From Streptomyces sp. NBC_00091 (lineage in GTDB: Bacteria > Actinomycetota > Actinomycetes > Streptomycetales > Streptomycetaceae), in the NCBI RefSeq assembly GCF_026343185.1, contig NZ_JAPEMA010000001.1:5580001-5644000 (forward strand): a stretch of DNA of 64,000 bases, read 5' to 3'. The first letter of the stretch is position 1, and the number at the start of each line of letters is the position of its first letter. The notes under the pieces were generated by a model. The model saw only the letters and a list, made by a program, of their open reading frames with translations, ran no database searches and had not been told where the DNA came from. Both the position numbers and the translations under genes were made by a program. Shown one piece after another: positions 7,896 to 16,581 of the stretch.

Positions 7896-7927
7896 CGAGG
7901 CCCGCCCGGTTCCCCGGGCGGGCCTCG
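7896..7927. terminator. Bidirectional hairpin between convergent genes
   Basis: Perfect 14-base arms (7896-7909, 7914-7927) with a TTCC loop lie between the DUF6986 stop and the stop of the convergent WD40 gene. It can serve both. Confidence 0.85.
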
Positions 7928-7934
7928 TGGCGTC

Positions 7935-10142
7935 TCAGGGGGCGCGGACCAGCCACAGCCGCAGGGTGCCGTCGATGTGTGCGGACGTCAGGAGGGTGCC
8001 GTCGGGGGAGAAGGCCACGGAGGTGACGCCCGTGAGGGTGCGCCCGACAGGCTGCCCCGTGGACAGGTCCCACAGTTGCCCGGTGCCGTCGTAGCCCACC
8101 GTGGCCAGGAGCCGTCCGTCGGGCGCCAGGGCGAGGTGCGCGCACCGGTGCAGACGGCCGGTCAGGGGCTCGGCGACGGGCTCCCCGGTCCAGGGGTCGG
8201 AAATCGAGACGGCTGCGCCGTCGTCCTCGATCAGGGCCATGATGTGGGCGTCCGAGGAGAAGGCCGCCTTGCCCGCCTCGGTGCGACGGCCGACGAGCCG
8301 TCGGCGCGCGGTGTCCCAGAGGAGCACTTCCTTGCCGAGGACGGCGAGCAGTCGACTGTCCGGAGAGAACACGACCTCCGTGCGCGGACCCGGGCGAACA
8401 GGATTGAAGGGGCCCTCCACCGGTACCAGCGTGCGGGCGTCGTGGACGGTCACCTGGCCGTCGAGGGTGGTCAGGGCCAGGAGCCGCCCGTCGGGGGAGT
8501 AGGCCACGTGGGAGGCCATGGACAGCCGGGCGTGGCCGGACCGGACCATCAGAGGGTCGTGGGAGGACCAGATGCCCGGCTCCGGGCCCTGGCCGCCGAA
8601 GTCCACACCCCAGGCCCGCGTCCCTGTCGGAACGTCCAGCTGGGCGGTCAGCTGCCAGGCTGCCGGATCCCATACCAGGAGCCGGACGGCGTCGGCGACC
8701 GCGATGATCCGGCGCCCGTCGGGCGCGAACCGGACGTGGGCTAGGGGCTGGCCGTTCCCCTCCAGCGGCGGCAGCACCACCGCGTGGTGGTGCCGCACTG
8801 CGGCGGCGACCACGGCTCCCGCGAGCGGAGCGTGGGAAGCGGCGTCGGCCGGTCGCTGGTGCAGGAGGACGGTCTTGTCGTCGCTCGCGGTGGCCAGTGT
8901 CCGGCCGTCCGGGGAGAAGGCGACGGCGTTGACGGCCAGGGTGTGACCGCCGAGGGCCTTCCCGACCTGCCTGCCCGTCGTGGTGTCCCACAGCCGCACG
9001 GTCCTGTCGTCGCTCGCGGTCGCCAGCAGGCGGCCGTCCGGCGAGAAGGCCACGGCATTGACCTGATCGTCGTGCCCGGCGAGCACCGGTCCGACCTGTC
9101 GGCCGGTGGCTGCGTCCCACAGACGGGCGGTGGTGTCGGGGCTTCCCGTGGCCAGCAGGCGGTCGTCCGGCGAGTAGGCCAGAGCCCGGACGTTGTCGGA
9201 GTGCCCGGTCAGGGGCGCGCCGACGGGCATCCCGGTGCGGGTGTCCCACTGCTGCACGTCGGCGAAACCATTGGCGACGGCCAACAGCCGCCCGTCCGAG
9301 GAGAAGACGAGGGCGTCCGCGTCCCGGCTGTAGGAGACGTGCGGCGGACCCAGGGGTGTGTCCGTGTCCAGATCCCGGACCCGGCAGACGCCCCCTTCGA
9401 GCATGGTGCCGAGCAGGCGGCCCTTCGAGGTGAAGCCGAGGCTGCTGAAACGGATTCCGGGATTCGATGTGCCGAACAGCACGCCTGTCTCTGGGCTCCA
9501 GTTGCGTGGGAGGCCGTCATCGGACAGCGTGGCGACACGGTTTCCGAGAGGGGAGAACGCCACCTGGATGACGGGAGCGGGCTCGGGGGAGTCGGCGAGA
9601 ATGCTCACGGCACGGCCGGTGGAGGTGTCCCACAGCCGGACCGTCCCGTCGTTGCCCGCCGAGGCCACGGTGCGGCCGTCGGGGGAGAAGGCCAGTTGCC
9701 AGATCAGGCGGCTGTGGCCGACGAGCCGGTGCGCGATCCGGAACTCCCCGTCTCCCGAAGGCTCCTCGGTGGGAGGCGCGGGAGGCGAGGGCGCCGGGGC
9801 CGCGCGGACCGCCCCACCGGGTTCCAGCGCCGCCAGCCTGCGCCAGCGGCGCCGCCAGGGTTCCAGCTCCGGTGCGTTGTGCGGCGGGACGGGCCGCTCC
9901 AGGCCGGACTCGTCGTAGGCGTGGAGGATCCGCACCAGCGCCATCAGCCGGTCGAGGCCCACCAGCCGCTTGCCGCGGAACGCGTCGCTCTGGGTGGACA
10001 CCGGGAGCCGGATCCCGGTCTGCGGTCTCGCCGCGCGGGCGGCCAGGTCACGGTACGAACGCCTGCCGCGCTCGATCCGCAACTGCCGCAAGTCCGCCGC
10101 GAAGGCTTCGAGTTCTTCCCTGAATGCGGGCACGCTGTCCAT
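7935..10142 (-). CDS. HTH-type N terminus fused to about 14 WD40 repeats
   Basis: A 735-residue protein. The first roughly 90 residues (FREELEAFAADLRQLRIERG ... YRDLAARA ... KRLVGLDRLMALVRIL) look like the XRE-type helix-turn-helix segment that begins many actinomycete STAND/WD40 proteins. After a Pro-rich linker (about 120-150), 13 or 14 WD40 repeats follow, each with an FSPDGRxLA strand and an RLWD-type end. Several, such as VRLWDTTTGRQVG, are near identical, enough for two seven-bladed propellers. The NTPase domain usually found between HTH and WD40 parts is missing. The ATG at 10142 has no Shine-Dalgarno; a GTG directly before it (10145) sits five bases after TAACCT on this strand. It is probably a scaffold or regulator; the partner is unknown. 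Confidence 0.8.
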   Translation of the reverse strand: MDSVPAFREELEAFAADLRQLRIERGRRSYRDLAARAARPQTGIRLPVSTQSDAFRGKRLVGLDRLMALVRILHAYDESGLERPVPPHNAPELEPWRRRWRRLAALEPGGAVRAAPAPSPPAPPTEEPSGDGEFRIAHRLVGHSRLIWQLAFSPDGRTVASAGNDGTVRLWDTSTGRAVSILADSPEPAPVIQVAFSPLGNRVATLSDDGLPRNWSPETGVLFGTSNPGIRFSSLGFTSKGRLLGTMLEGGVCRVRDLDTDTPLGPPHVSYSRDADALVFSSDGRLLAVANGFADVQQWDTRTGMPVGAPLTGHSDNVRALAYSPDDRLLATGSPDTTARLWDAATGRQVGPVLAGHDDQVNAVAFSPDGRLLATASDDRTVRLWDTTTGRQVGKALGGHTLAVNAVAFSPDGRTLATASDDKTVLLHQRPADAASHAPLAGAVVAAAVRHHHAVVLPPLEGNGQPLAHVRFAPDGRRIIAVADAVRLLVWDPAAWQLTAQLDVPTGTRAWGVDFGGQGPEPGIWSSHDPLMVRSGHARLSMASHVAYSPDGRLLALTTLDGQVTVHDARTLVPVEGPFNPVRPGPRTEVVFSPDSRLLAVLGKEVLLWDTARRRLVGRRTEAGKAAFSSDAHIMALIEDDGAAVSISDPWTGEPVAEPLTGRLHRCAHLALAPDGRLLATVGYDGTGQLWDLSTGQPVGRTLTGVTSVAFSPDGTLLTSAHIDGTLRLWLVRAP

Positions 10143-10290
10143 CACCGCACAGGTTAGGGCCGTACGGACGGCTGCGCCGGACGATCCCGAACAGTGCAGA
10201 ACAGGGCCCGTGTCCGGGGGCGTTCGGCGGTGGTCCGGGTTCGTTCGGCGGATGCCGCCCGGGGAGGCTGGGCGCGCTGAAAATCGGGGC

Positions 10291-10485
10291 ATGACCACAC
10301 CCCCGGACACCGATCCGCCCCTCCTGACCCTGCACGCCGCCGTCGTACTGCTCGGCGCCCTGCTCACCGGCTTCGTCGCCGGCGGGCTGAGCTACCTCGG
10401 CGGGGTGCCCGTCCCGCTCGCCGTGCTGGCCGGGCTCGGAGCGGCCGGCGGGGCCGTGCCGGTGCTGCGGACGCTCATCCGCTGA
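10291..10485 (+). CDS. Small two-helix membrane protein
   Basis: A 64-residue hydrophobic protein: a short polar N terminus (TTPPDTDPP), then segments around LLTLHAAVVLLGALLTGFVA and VPLAVLAGLGAAGGAVPVL that would span the membrane twice. No catalytic motif is seen and I do not recognise the family. It is divergent from the WD40 gene, and its last 11 bases overlap the end of the convergent LacI-type gene. The start is the first ATG after a 148-base gap; the ribosome site is weak. Codon usage is typical for the region. Confidence 0.6.
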   Translation: MTTPPDTDPPLLTLHAAVVLLGALLTGFVAGGLSYLGGVPVPLAVLAGLGAAGGAVPVLRTLIR

Positions 10486-11515
10486 CCGGCGGGAGTTCGC
10501 CCGAGCCGCGGGGGATGAGGCGGGTGGGGAGTTCGATGCGGGACGGGGGCAGGGTGGCGCCCGCCAGGCGCTGGAAGAGCCGGTCGGTGGCCACCCGGCC
10601 CAGGGCCGCCGCGTCCTGCGCGACCACCGTGACGCCCGGCCGCAGCAGGTCGGCCAGCTCGAAGTCGTCGAAGCCGACCAGCGCCACCGGCCGGGGCAGG
10701 GCCGCGAGGACCCGTACGACGGTGACGGTGACCCGGTTGTTGCCGGCGAAGAAGGCGGTGACCGGCTCCGGGCCCGCCAGCATCGCGCGGGCCGCCCCCG
10801 CCACCCGCTCCGGAGCCGTCGAGCCGAGGGACACCCAGGCCTCGGCGACCGGCAGGCCCGCCCGCTCCATCGCCTCCCGGTAGCCGCGCAGGCGTTCCGT
10901 GGCGGTGTGGATGCGGGGGTGGTCGCCGATGAAGCCGATCCGCCGGTGCCCGGCCGCGATCAGGTGCGCCACCCCGTCCCGGGCGCCGCCGAAGCTGTCC
11001 GACAGGACCACGTCCGCCTCGATCCCGCCGGCCGGACGGTCCACGAACACGGTGGCCACCCCCGCCCGGATCTCCGGCTCCAGGTAGCGGTGGTCGTCCC
11101 CGGCGGGGATCACGATCAGCCCGTCCACCCGGCGGGCACACAGCGCGAGCGCCAACTCCCGCTCGCGGTCCGGGTCCTCGGCGCTGGAACCGTTGATGAG
11201 CAGGGCCCCGTGGGTGCGGGCCACCTCCTCCACGGCCCGGTTGAGCGGACCGTAGAAGGGGTCGGCCAGGTCCTCGAGGACCAGGCCCACGGTGGCGGTA
11301 CGGCCCTTGCGCAGGACCCGGGCGCTGTCGTTGCGCCGGAAACCGAGCGCCTCGATGGCCTCCTGCACCCGCCGCTCGGTGTCGGGGGTCACCCCCGGCT
11401 CGCCGTTGACGACCCGCGACACCGTCTTCAGGCCGACACCCGCCTGGGCCGCCACGTCCTTCATGGTCGGCCGGTTGCCGTAGCGGGGCTCGGACGGGCG
11501 GCGGGTCTGCGGCAC
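10475..11515 (-). CDS. LacI family transcriptional regulator
   Basis: A 346-residue repressor of the LacI/GalR family. The HTH and hinge are clear: TMKDVAAQAGVGLKTVSRVV then RRNDSARVLRKGRTATVGL. The periplasmic-binding-protein-like core follows (EDLADPFYGPLNRAVEEVAR, DGLIVIPAG, GHRRIGFIGD, ALVGFDDFELADLL). It would bind a sugar-type effector. The GTG at 11515 has GGAGG ten bases upstream and keeps a 17-residue N-terminal tail; the ATG at 11464 (MKDVAAQ) is an alternative common in the family. No sugar operon is adjacent, so the target is not evident. Divergent from the kinase-Nudix gene. Confidence 0.9.
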   Translation of the reverse strand: MPQTRRPSEPRYGNRPTMKDVAAQAGVGLKTVSRVVNGEPGVTPDTERRVQEAIEALGFRRNDSARVLRKGRTATVGLVLEDLADPFYGPLNRAVEEVARTHGALLINGSSAEDPDRERELALALCARRVDGLIVIPAGDDHRYLEPEIRAGVATVFVDRPAGGIEADVVLSDSFGGARDGVAHLIAAGHRRIGFIGDHPRIHTATERLRGYREAMERAGLPVAEAWVSLGSTAPERVAGAARAMLAGPEPVTAFFAGNNRVTVTVVRVLAALPRPVALVGFDDFELADLLRPGVTVVAQDAAALGRVATDRLFQRLAGATLPPSRIELPTRLIPRGSGELPPVSG

Positions 11516-11687
11516 GGCGGGGAAACCTCCGGAGGTGGCGGGTGGCGCGGAAGGGCTCCGAACTCGGCTGTGATCTCGGCTCCGACCTTGAGCATAAGCA
11601 CTTGGCCGGTGAGCGGGTTTCCGTGGCAGGGTGGGGCGGGCAAGCCACTGGGGGCTTCGGAGGCGAGCCAATGGGAGAGGGGTAGAC

Positions 11688-12725
11688 GTGATTGTCTGGA
11701 TCAACGGCACTTTCGGTGCCGGGAAGACCAGCACGGCCCGCGAACTGGCCGGACTCCTTCCGGACAGCAGCCTGTACGACCCGGAGCTCACAGGCGACGC
11801 GCTGCGCCGGCTCCTGCCCGCCAAACGCCTCGCGGAGGTCGACGACTACCAGGACCTGCCGAGCTGGCGGCGGCTCGTCGTGGACACGGCGGCCGCGATG
11901 CTGGCGGAGCTGGGCGGGGTGCTGGTCGTCCCGATGACGCTGCTGCGCCAGGAGTACCGCGACGAGATCTTCGGCGCTCTCGCGGCGCGCCGGATCCCGG
12001 TGCGGCACGTACTGCTCGCCCCGGAGGAAACGATCCTTCGCGAGCGCATCGCGACCCGGCAGGAGCCGGGGGCGCCGGAGGTGGTGGACGTACGGGTCCG
12101 CCAGTGGGCGTACGACCACATCCCCGCCTACCAGCAGGCGCTGGGGTGGCTGACCGCCGACGCGCACGTCATCGACAACGGGCGGCTGACGGTACGGGAG
12201 ACGGCGCAGCGGATCGCCGAGGCCGTACGGACCGACGCGGCGACGGTCTGCGACATCGTGCAGACCCCGGAGCCGACGCGCGAGACGGTGGCGGCGGGGG
12301 TGCTGCTCTTCGACGACCGGGACCGGGTACTCCTCGTGGATCCGACGTACAAGCCGGGCTGGGAGTTCCCGGGCGGCGTGGTCGAGGCGGGCGAGGCGCC
12401 GGCCCGCGCGGGCGTACGGGAGGTCGCGGAGGAGCTGGGCCTGACCCTGGAGCAGGTCCCGGAGCTGCTGGTGGTCGACTGGGAACCGCCCTGCTCCCCG
12501 GCGTACGGGGGGCTGCGGCTGCTGTTCGACGGCGGGCGGCTGTCGGAGCCGGAGACCGCGCGCCTGCGGCTGCCCGGCCCCGAACTGCGGGCCTGGCGCT
12601 TCGTCACGGAGCAGGAGGCCGCCGGGCTGCTGCCGCCGCAGCGCTACGAACGGCTCCGCTGGGCCCTGCGCGCCCGCGAACGCGGCCGCCCCCTCTACCT
12701 GGAGGCGGGCCGCCCCACCCCGTGA
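11688..12725 (+). CDS. P-loop kinase-Nudix hydrolase fusion protein
   Basis: A 345-residue two-domain protein. Residues 1-180 form an AAA/NTP-kinase-like domain with Walker A GTFGAGKTS at residues 6-14 and a TmrB-like layout (VVPMTLLRQEYRDEIF, HVLLAPEETILRERI). Residues 200-345 are a Nudix domain with a complete box, GGVVEAGEAP...REVAEELGL, at about 229-252. The first half resembles small nucleotide or antibiotic kinases such as tunicamycin-resistance-type ATPases; the second half hydrolyses nucleoside diphosphate-X compounds. GTG 11688 follows GGGAGAGGGG. The fused arrangement suggests linked phosphorylation and pyrophosphohydrolysis of one class of metabolite; the substrate is unknown. Confidence 0.85.
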   Translation: MIVWINGTFGAGKTSTARELAGLLPDSSLYDPELTGDALRRLLPAKRLAEVDDYQDLPSWRRLVVDTAAAMLAELGGVLVVPMTLLRQEYRDEIFGALAARRIPVRHVLLAPEETILRERIATRQEPGAPEVVDVRVRQWAYDHIPAYQQALGWLTADAHVIDNGRLTVRETAQRIAEAVRTDAATVCDIVQTPEPTRETVAAGVLLFDDRDRVLLVDPTYKPGWEFPGGVVEAGEAPARAGVREVAEELGLTLEQVPELLVVDWEPPCSPAYGGLRLLFDGGRLSEPETARLRLPGPELRAWRFVTEQEAAGLLPPQRYERLRWALRARERGRPLYLEAGRPTP

Positions 12726-12795
12726 GCGCGGGGCGGGGCGGCATCGCGTCGGCCGGACCGAGAGGCGGCGTACCGCGCCCGCCGTGAGCGCGGTG

Positions 12796-13500
12796 TCAGG
12801 CGCTCGCCGGGACGGCCTCCGCCGCCTCGCGGAGTGCCGTCGCCGTGTCGGTCGTCCAGGGGTCGCCGTGGCCGAAGCAGGCCACGGCCGGGGCCAGCGC
12901 GGCCAGTCGGCGGAACGAGGCGACGGCCTGCTCGCGGTCGACGTTGAAGACGCCCAGCATCACCTGGCCCACCCCCGCCACGCTGTCCCCCGTGAAGAGG
13001 ACCCCGTGCCGGGGAAGGTGCACGCCGATGCTGCCCGGAGTGTGCCCCGGGGCGTGGACCACCACCGCCCCGTCGCCGAACGGCAGCACCTCGCCGTCCT
13101 CCAGCTCCCGGTCGACCCGGGTCGGCGGGGCCTGCGGGACGACCGTCAGGGCGTGTGTGTACAGCGGGAGTTCCCAGTCCAGCAGCACCGGCTCGGGGAC
13201 CGGCAGGTCGCCGCGGACCACCGGGGCGTCCAGCCGGTGCGCCAGCACCTGCGCGCCCCAGCGGAGCGCCAGTTCACCGGCCGCGCCGACGTGGTCGCCG
13301 TGGCAGTGCGTGAGCACGATCCGCTCCAGCCGCTCGGGCTCCAGCCCGAGGGAACGTATCGCCCCCTCGATCTCGGCGGCGGAGCCGGCATGGCCGGCGT
13401 CGATCAGGGTGAGGGCCCCGCCGTCCTGCCAGAGGTAGGCCTGGCCGACGGGGAAGCGCAGCATGTGGAGCCGGTCGGGGAGTACTTCTACAAGATCCAT
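12796..13500 (-). CDS. MBL-fold metallo-hydrolase
   Basis: A 234-residue metallo-beta-lactamase-fold protein. The metal ligands are visible: HCHGDHVGA (HxHxDH), HAPGHTPGSIGVHL with GDS after it, and a late GHGDPW histidine. Such enzymes are zinc hydrolases of the glyoxalase II-like group; the physiological ester is unknown. The ATG at 13500 has no Shine-Dalgarno, and TACGTT lies just upstream, so the transcript may be leaderless. It is convergent with the kinase-Nudix gene and separated from the dipeptidase gene by a perfect hairpin. Confidence 0.88.
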   Translation of the reverse strand: MDLVEVLPDRLHMLRFPVGQAYLWQDGGALTLIDAGHAGSAAEIEGAIRSLGLEPERLERIVLTHCHGDHVGAAGELALRWGAQVLAHRLDAPVVRGDLPVPEPVLLDWELPLYTHALTVVPQAPPTRVDRELEDGEVLPFGDGAVVVHAPGHTPGSIGVHLPRHGVLFTGDSVAGVGQVMLGVFNVDREQAVASFRRLAALAPAVACFGHGDPWTTDTATALREAAEAVPASA

Positions 13501-13556
13501 ACGGTGAACGTACGCACCCGTAACCGCCGTTCGCACGCGACTTCGCCGGGAGCGGA

Positions 13557-13589
13557 GTACGCCCAGGGCGCACTGCGCCCTGGGCGTAC
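13557..13589. terminator. Perfect 15-bp hairpin between dipeptidase and MBL genes
   Basis: Arms 13557-13571 and 13575-13589 are exact complements around an ACT loop, GC-rich and directly after the dipeptidase stop. It probably ends the dipeptidase transcript. Confidence 0.8.
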
Positions 13590-13609
13590 AACACGCGGCC
13601 CACAGGCCG

Positions 13610-14974
13610 TCAAATGCTCTTGGACTCCGCGTAGTTCACCAGGAAGAGGGCCTCGGCGACCGACAGCCGCTCCAGCTCCTCGGGGGACACGCTCTCGTTC
13701 ACCGCGTGGATCTGCGCCTCCGGCTCGCTCAGCCCGATCAGCAGCATCTCCGCCTCCGGGTACAGAGAGGTCAGCGTGTTGCACAGCGGGATCGACCCGC
13801 CCATGCCGCTGATCTGCATCTCCTGGCCGTCGTACGCCTCCCGCAGGGCCGCCGCCATCGACGCGTACGCCGGGCTGCTCGTGTCCGCCTGGAAGGGCTG
13901 GCCCTGGCCCACGACCTCGAGCTCCACGCGCGCCTTCCAGGGGGTGTGCGCCACCAGGTGCGCCTCCAGCAGCTTGATGGCCGCGGCGGTGTCCACACCC
14001 GGCGGCACGCGCAGGCTGATCAGCGCACCCGCGCTCGCGTGCACCGAGGGGGTCGCGCCGACCACCGGCGGGCAGTCGATGCCGAGCACGGTGACGGCGG
14101 GACGGGCCCACAGCCGGTCCGCGATGGAGCCCTCACCGATCAGCTCGACCCCGTCCAGCACCTTGGCGTCTGAGCGGAAGTCCGCCTCCGGGTACTGCAG
14201 GCCCTCCCACACGGCGTCCGAGGCCAGACCGTCCACGGTCGTCGAACCGTCCTCGGAGCGCAGCGAGTCCAGCAGGCGGATCAGCGCGGCGAGCGCGTCC
14301 GGGGCGACGCCGCCGAACATGCCGGAGTGCAGGTTCCCGCCCAGCGTGTCGATCTTGACCTTGACCAGGGTCATCCCGCGCAGGGTCGCCGTGACCGTCG
14401 GCAGGCCGAGGCGGAAGTTGCCGGCGTCGCCGATGACGATGGTGTCGGCGGTCAGCAGCTCGGGGTGCGCCTCGGCGTACTGCTGGAGGCCGCCGGTGCC
14501 CTGCTCCTCCGAGCCCTCGACGATCACCTTCACGCTCACCGGCACCCCGCCGTTGGCCTTCAGCGCGCGCAGCGCCAGCAGGTGCATGATGAAGCCGCCC
14601 TTGCAGTCGGCGGCCCCGCGCCCGTACCAGCGGCCGTCGCGCTCGGTCAGCTCGAAGGCGGGGGAGATCCAGGCGGAGTCGTCCAGCGGCGGCTGCACGT
14701 CGTAGTGCGCGTACAGCAGCACGGTCGGGGCACCCTCGGGACCGGGCAGGAACCCGTACACCGACTGGGTGCCGTCCGGGGTGTCGAGCAGCTCCACGTC
14801 CTGGAAGCCCTCGGTGCGCAGGGCGTCGGCCACCCAGTTCGCGGCGGCCTGGCTCTCGCTCTGCGGGAACTGCGCCCAGTCCGCGACCGACTGGAAGGCC
14901 ACCAGCTCGGTCAGCTCCGTCTTGGCGCGGGGCATCAGCGAGGCGATGGTCTCGGCGATCGGATTCTGGGACAT
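13610..14974 (-). CDS. M20 family dipeptidase / metallopeptidase
   Basis: A 454-residue peptidase family M20 protein (carnosinase/dapE type), normal length. Metal ligands and catalytic residues are in place: AHYDVQP (His/Asp), GRGAADCKGG (bridging Asp), EGSEEQGT (catalytic Glu and ligand Glu) and the late AQIHAVNE histidine. The dimerisation domain lies in the middle (LHSGMFGGVAPDALAALI). It should hydrolyse dipeptides in the cytosol with two zinc ions. The ATG at 14974 follows GAGGAG by eight bases. Divergent from the geranylgeranyl-reductase-like gene. Confidence 0.92.
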   Translation of the reverse strand: MSQNPIAETIASLMPRAKTELTELVAFQSVADWAQFPQSESQAAANWVADALRTEGFQDVELLDTPDGTQSVYGFLPGPEGAPTVLLYAHYDVQPPLDDSAWISPAFELTERDGRWYGRGAADCKGGFIMHLLALRALKANGGVPVSVKVIVEGSEEQGTGGLQQYAEAHPELLTADTIVIGDAGNFRLGLPTVTATLRGMTLVKVKIDTLGGNLHSGMFGGVAPDALAALIRLLDSLRSEDGSTTVDGLASDAVWEGLQYPEADFRSDAKVLDGVELIGEGSIADRLWARPAVTVLGIDCPPVVGATPSVHASAGALISLRVPPGVDTAAAIKLLEAHLVAHTPWKARVELEVVGQGQPFQADTSSPAYASMAAALREAYDGQEMQISGMGGSIPLCNTLTSLYPEAEMLLIGLSEPEAQIHAVNESVSPEELERLSVAEALFLVNYAESKSI

Positions 14975-15135
14975 GGGCACGCTCCTCGTGGGTGCGACGT
15001 TGTTGTCAGTGCCGGGGTACGGCACGTACAAGGCGAAAGACAGTCACGATCCTCGCACAGAGGGACGAGGCGGCCGCTCGCCGTAGGATTTCCACGGCAT
15101 CGGAGCAACCGGGTGATCAGGAGCAGCAGCACATC

Positions 15136-16536
15136 GTGAGCAGCGACGACGACGTGAACGGCGCAAGCGCAGGGCAGACCGCTCGGGGGGCGGACGGGGC
15201 GACGCCGGCCGGGCAGGCCGGGGGCGGGGCCGAGGAGACCGCGGCGGGCGCGGTCGAGGGGCCGGCCGAAGGGGAGGCGCCTCTCGAAGGGGAGGCGGCG
15301 CTCGAAGAGGTGGCGGCCGGAGAGGCCACCGGCGCCGCCGGCGAGGTGTGGGACGTCGTCGTGGTCGGCGCCGGACCGGCCGGCGCGTCGGCGGCCCACG
15401 CGGCGGCGACCGCGGGGCGGCGCGTCCTGCTGCTGGAGAAGGCCGAGCTGCCCCGGTACAAGACCTGCGGCGGCGGCATCATCGGCCCCTCGCGCGACGC
15501 CCTGCCCCCGGGCTTCGTCCTGCCCTTCAAGGACCGGATCCACGCGGTCACCTTCTCCCTGAACGGGAAGCTGACCCGCACCCGGCGCTCGAAGAACATG
15601 CTGTTCGGGCTCATCAACCGGCCCGAGTTCGACGCGGCGCTGGTCGCCGAGGCCGAGAAGGCCGGCGCGACCCTCCGTACGGGCACGGCCGTGGCCCGTG
15701 TCGAGCAGCACGGCGCGGCCGTGCCCGACCGGCGTACGGTCGCCGTCGTGCTCGCGGACGGCGAGACCGTGCTGGCCCGGGCCGTGGTCGGCGCCGACGG
15801 CAGCGCCAGCCGGATCGGCGCCCACGTCGGGGTGGAGATGGACCAGGTCGACCTCGGCCTGGAGGCGGAGATCCCGGTCCCGCCGACGGTGGCCGAGGAC
15901 TGGAAGGGGCGCGTCCTGATCGACTGGGGGCCGCTGCCCGGCAGTTACGGCTGGGTCTTCCCCAAGGGCGACACCCTCACCGTCGGGGTCATCTCGGCGA
16001 AGGGCGAGGGCGCCGCGACCAAGCGGTACCTCGACGACTTCATCGCCCGGCTGGGCCTGGCCGGCTTCGAACCGGCCGTCTCCTCTGGACATCTGACGCG
16101 CTGCCGCAAGCCCGGTTCGCCGCTTTCGCGCGGCCGGGTGCTGGTGGCGGGTGACGCGGCCGGACTGCTGGAGCCGTGGACCCGGGAGGGCATCTCCTTC
16201 GCGCTGCGCTCGGGACGGCTCGCGGGGGAGTGGGCGGTCAAGATCTCCGAGGCGCAGGACGCGGTGGACGCGCGCCGTCAGGCGCTCAACTACGCCTTCG
16301 CGGTCAAGGCCGGGCTGGGTGTGGAAATGGGCGTCGGCAAGCGGATGCTGACCGTCTTCGAGTCCCGTCCGGGGATGATTCACGCGGCGATCACGGGCCT
16401 GCGGCCCGCCTGGCTGGCCTTCGCCCGCATCACGCGCGGCTCGATGACGCTGGCCGACATGGTCCGCACGTACCCGCTGGCCCGCAAGGCGCTGCACCTG
16501 CTGGACGCCCGCCAGGCGCGGAGCGGCCGGGGCTAG
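15136..16536 (+). CDS. Geranylgeranyl reductase family FAD-dependent oxidoreductase
   Basis: A 466-residue flavoprotein. The FAD-binding GxGxxG is in VVVVGAGPAGASAA near residue 77, the PYKTCGGG-type motif appears as LPRYKTCGGGI, and VVGADGSASRIG and VLVAGDAAGLLEPWTREG are the conserved DG and GD motifs. Relatives reduce isoprenoid double bonds of menaquinone side chains or archaeal-type lipids, using FADH2 at the membrane. An unusual acidic, Ala/Gly/Glu-rich N-terminal extension of about 70 residues precedes the fold. AGGAG lies about 12 bases before the GTG, a long spacing, so the start could be downstream. Substrate assignment is by family only. Confidence 0.85.
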   Translation: MSSDDDVNGASAGQTARGADGATPAGQAGGGAEETAAGAVEGPAEGEAPLEGEAALEEVAAGEATGAAGEVWDVVVVGAGPAGASAAHAAATAGRRVLLLEKAELPRYKTCGGGIIGPSRDALPPGFVLPFKDRIHAVTFSLNGKLTRTRRSKNMLFGLINRPEFDAALVAEAEKAGATLRTGTAVARVEQHGAAVPDRRTVAVVLADGETVLARAVVGADGSASRIGAHVGVEMDQVDLGLEAEIPVPPTVAEDWKGRVLIDWGPLPGSYGWVFPKGDTLTVGVISAKGEGAATKRYLDDFIARLGLAGFEPAVSSGHLTRCRKPGSPLSRGRVLVAGDAAGLLEPWTREGISFALRSGRLAGEWAVKISEAQDAVDARRQALNYAFAVKAGLGVEMGVGKRMLTVFESRPGMIHAAITGLRPAWLAFARITRGSMTLADMVRTYPLARKALHLLDARQARSGRG

Positions 16537-16552
16537 GGGTGTCCGGCGGATT

Positions 16553-16580
16553 CCGGCCGGGCCCCTGTGGGGCCGGCCGG
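16553..16580. terminator. Bidirectional GC-rich hairpin
   Basis: Core arms CCGGCCGGGCCCC and GGGGCCGGCCGG (one bulged base) around TGT, extended outward by imperfect GGTGTCC/GGACACC pairing. It lies between the convergent flavoprotein and nitroreductase-like genes. Confidence 0.7.
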
Positions 16581-16581
16581 A

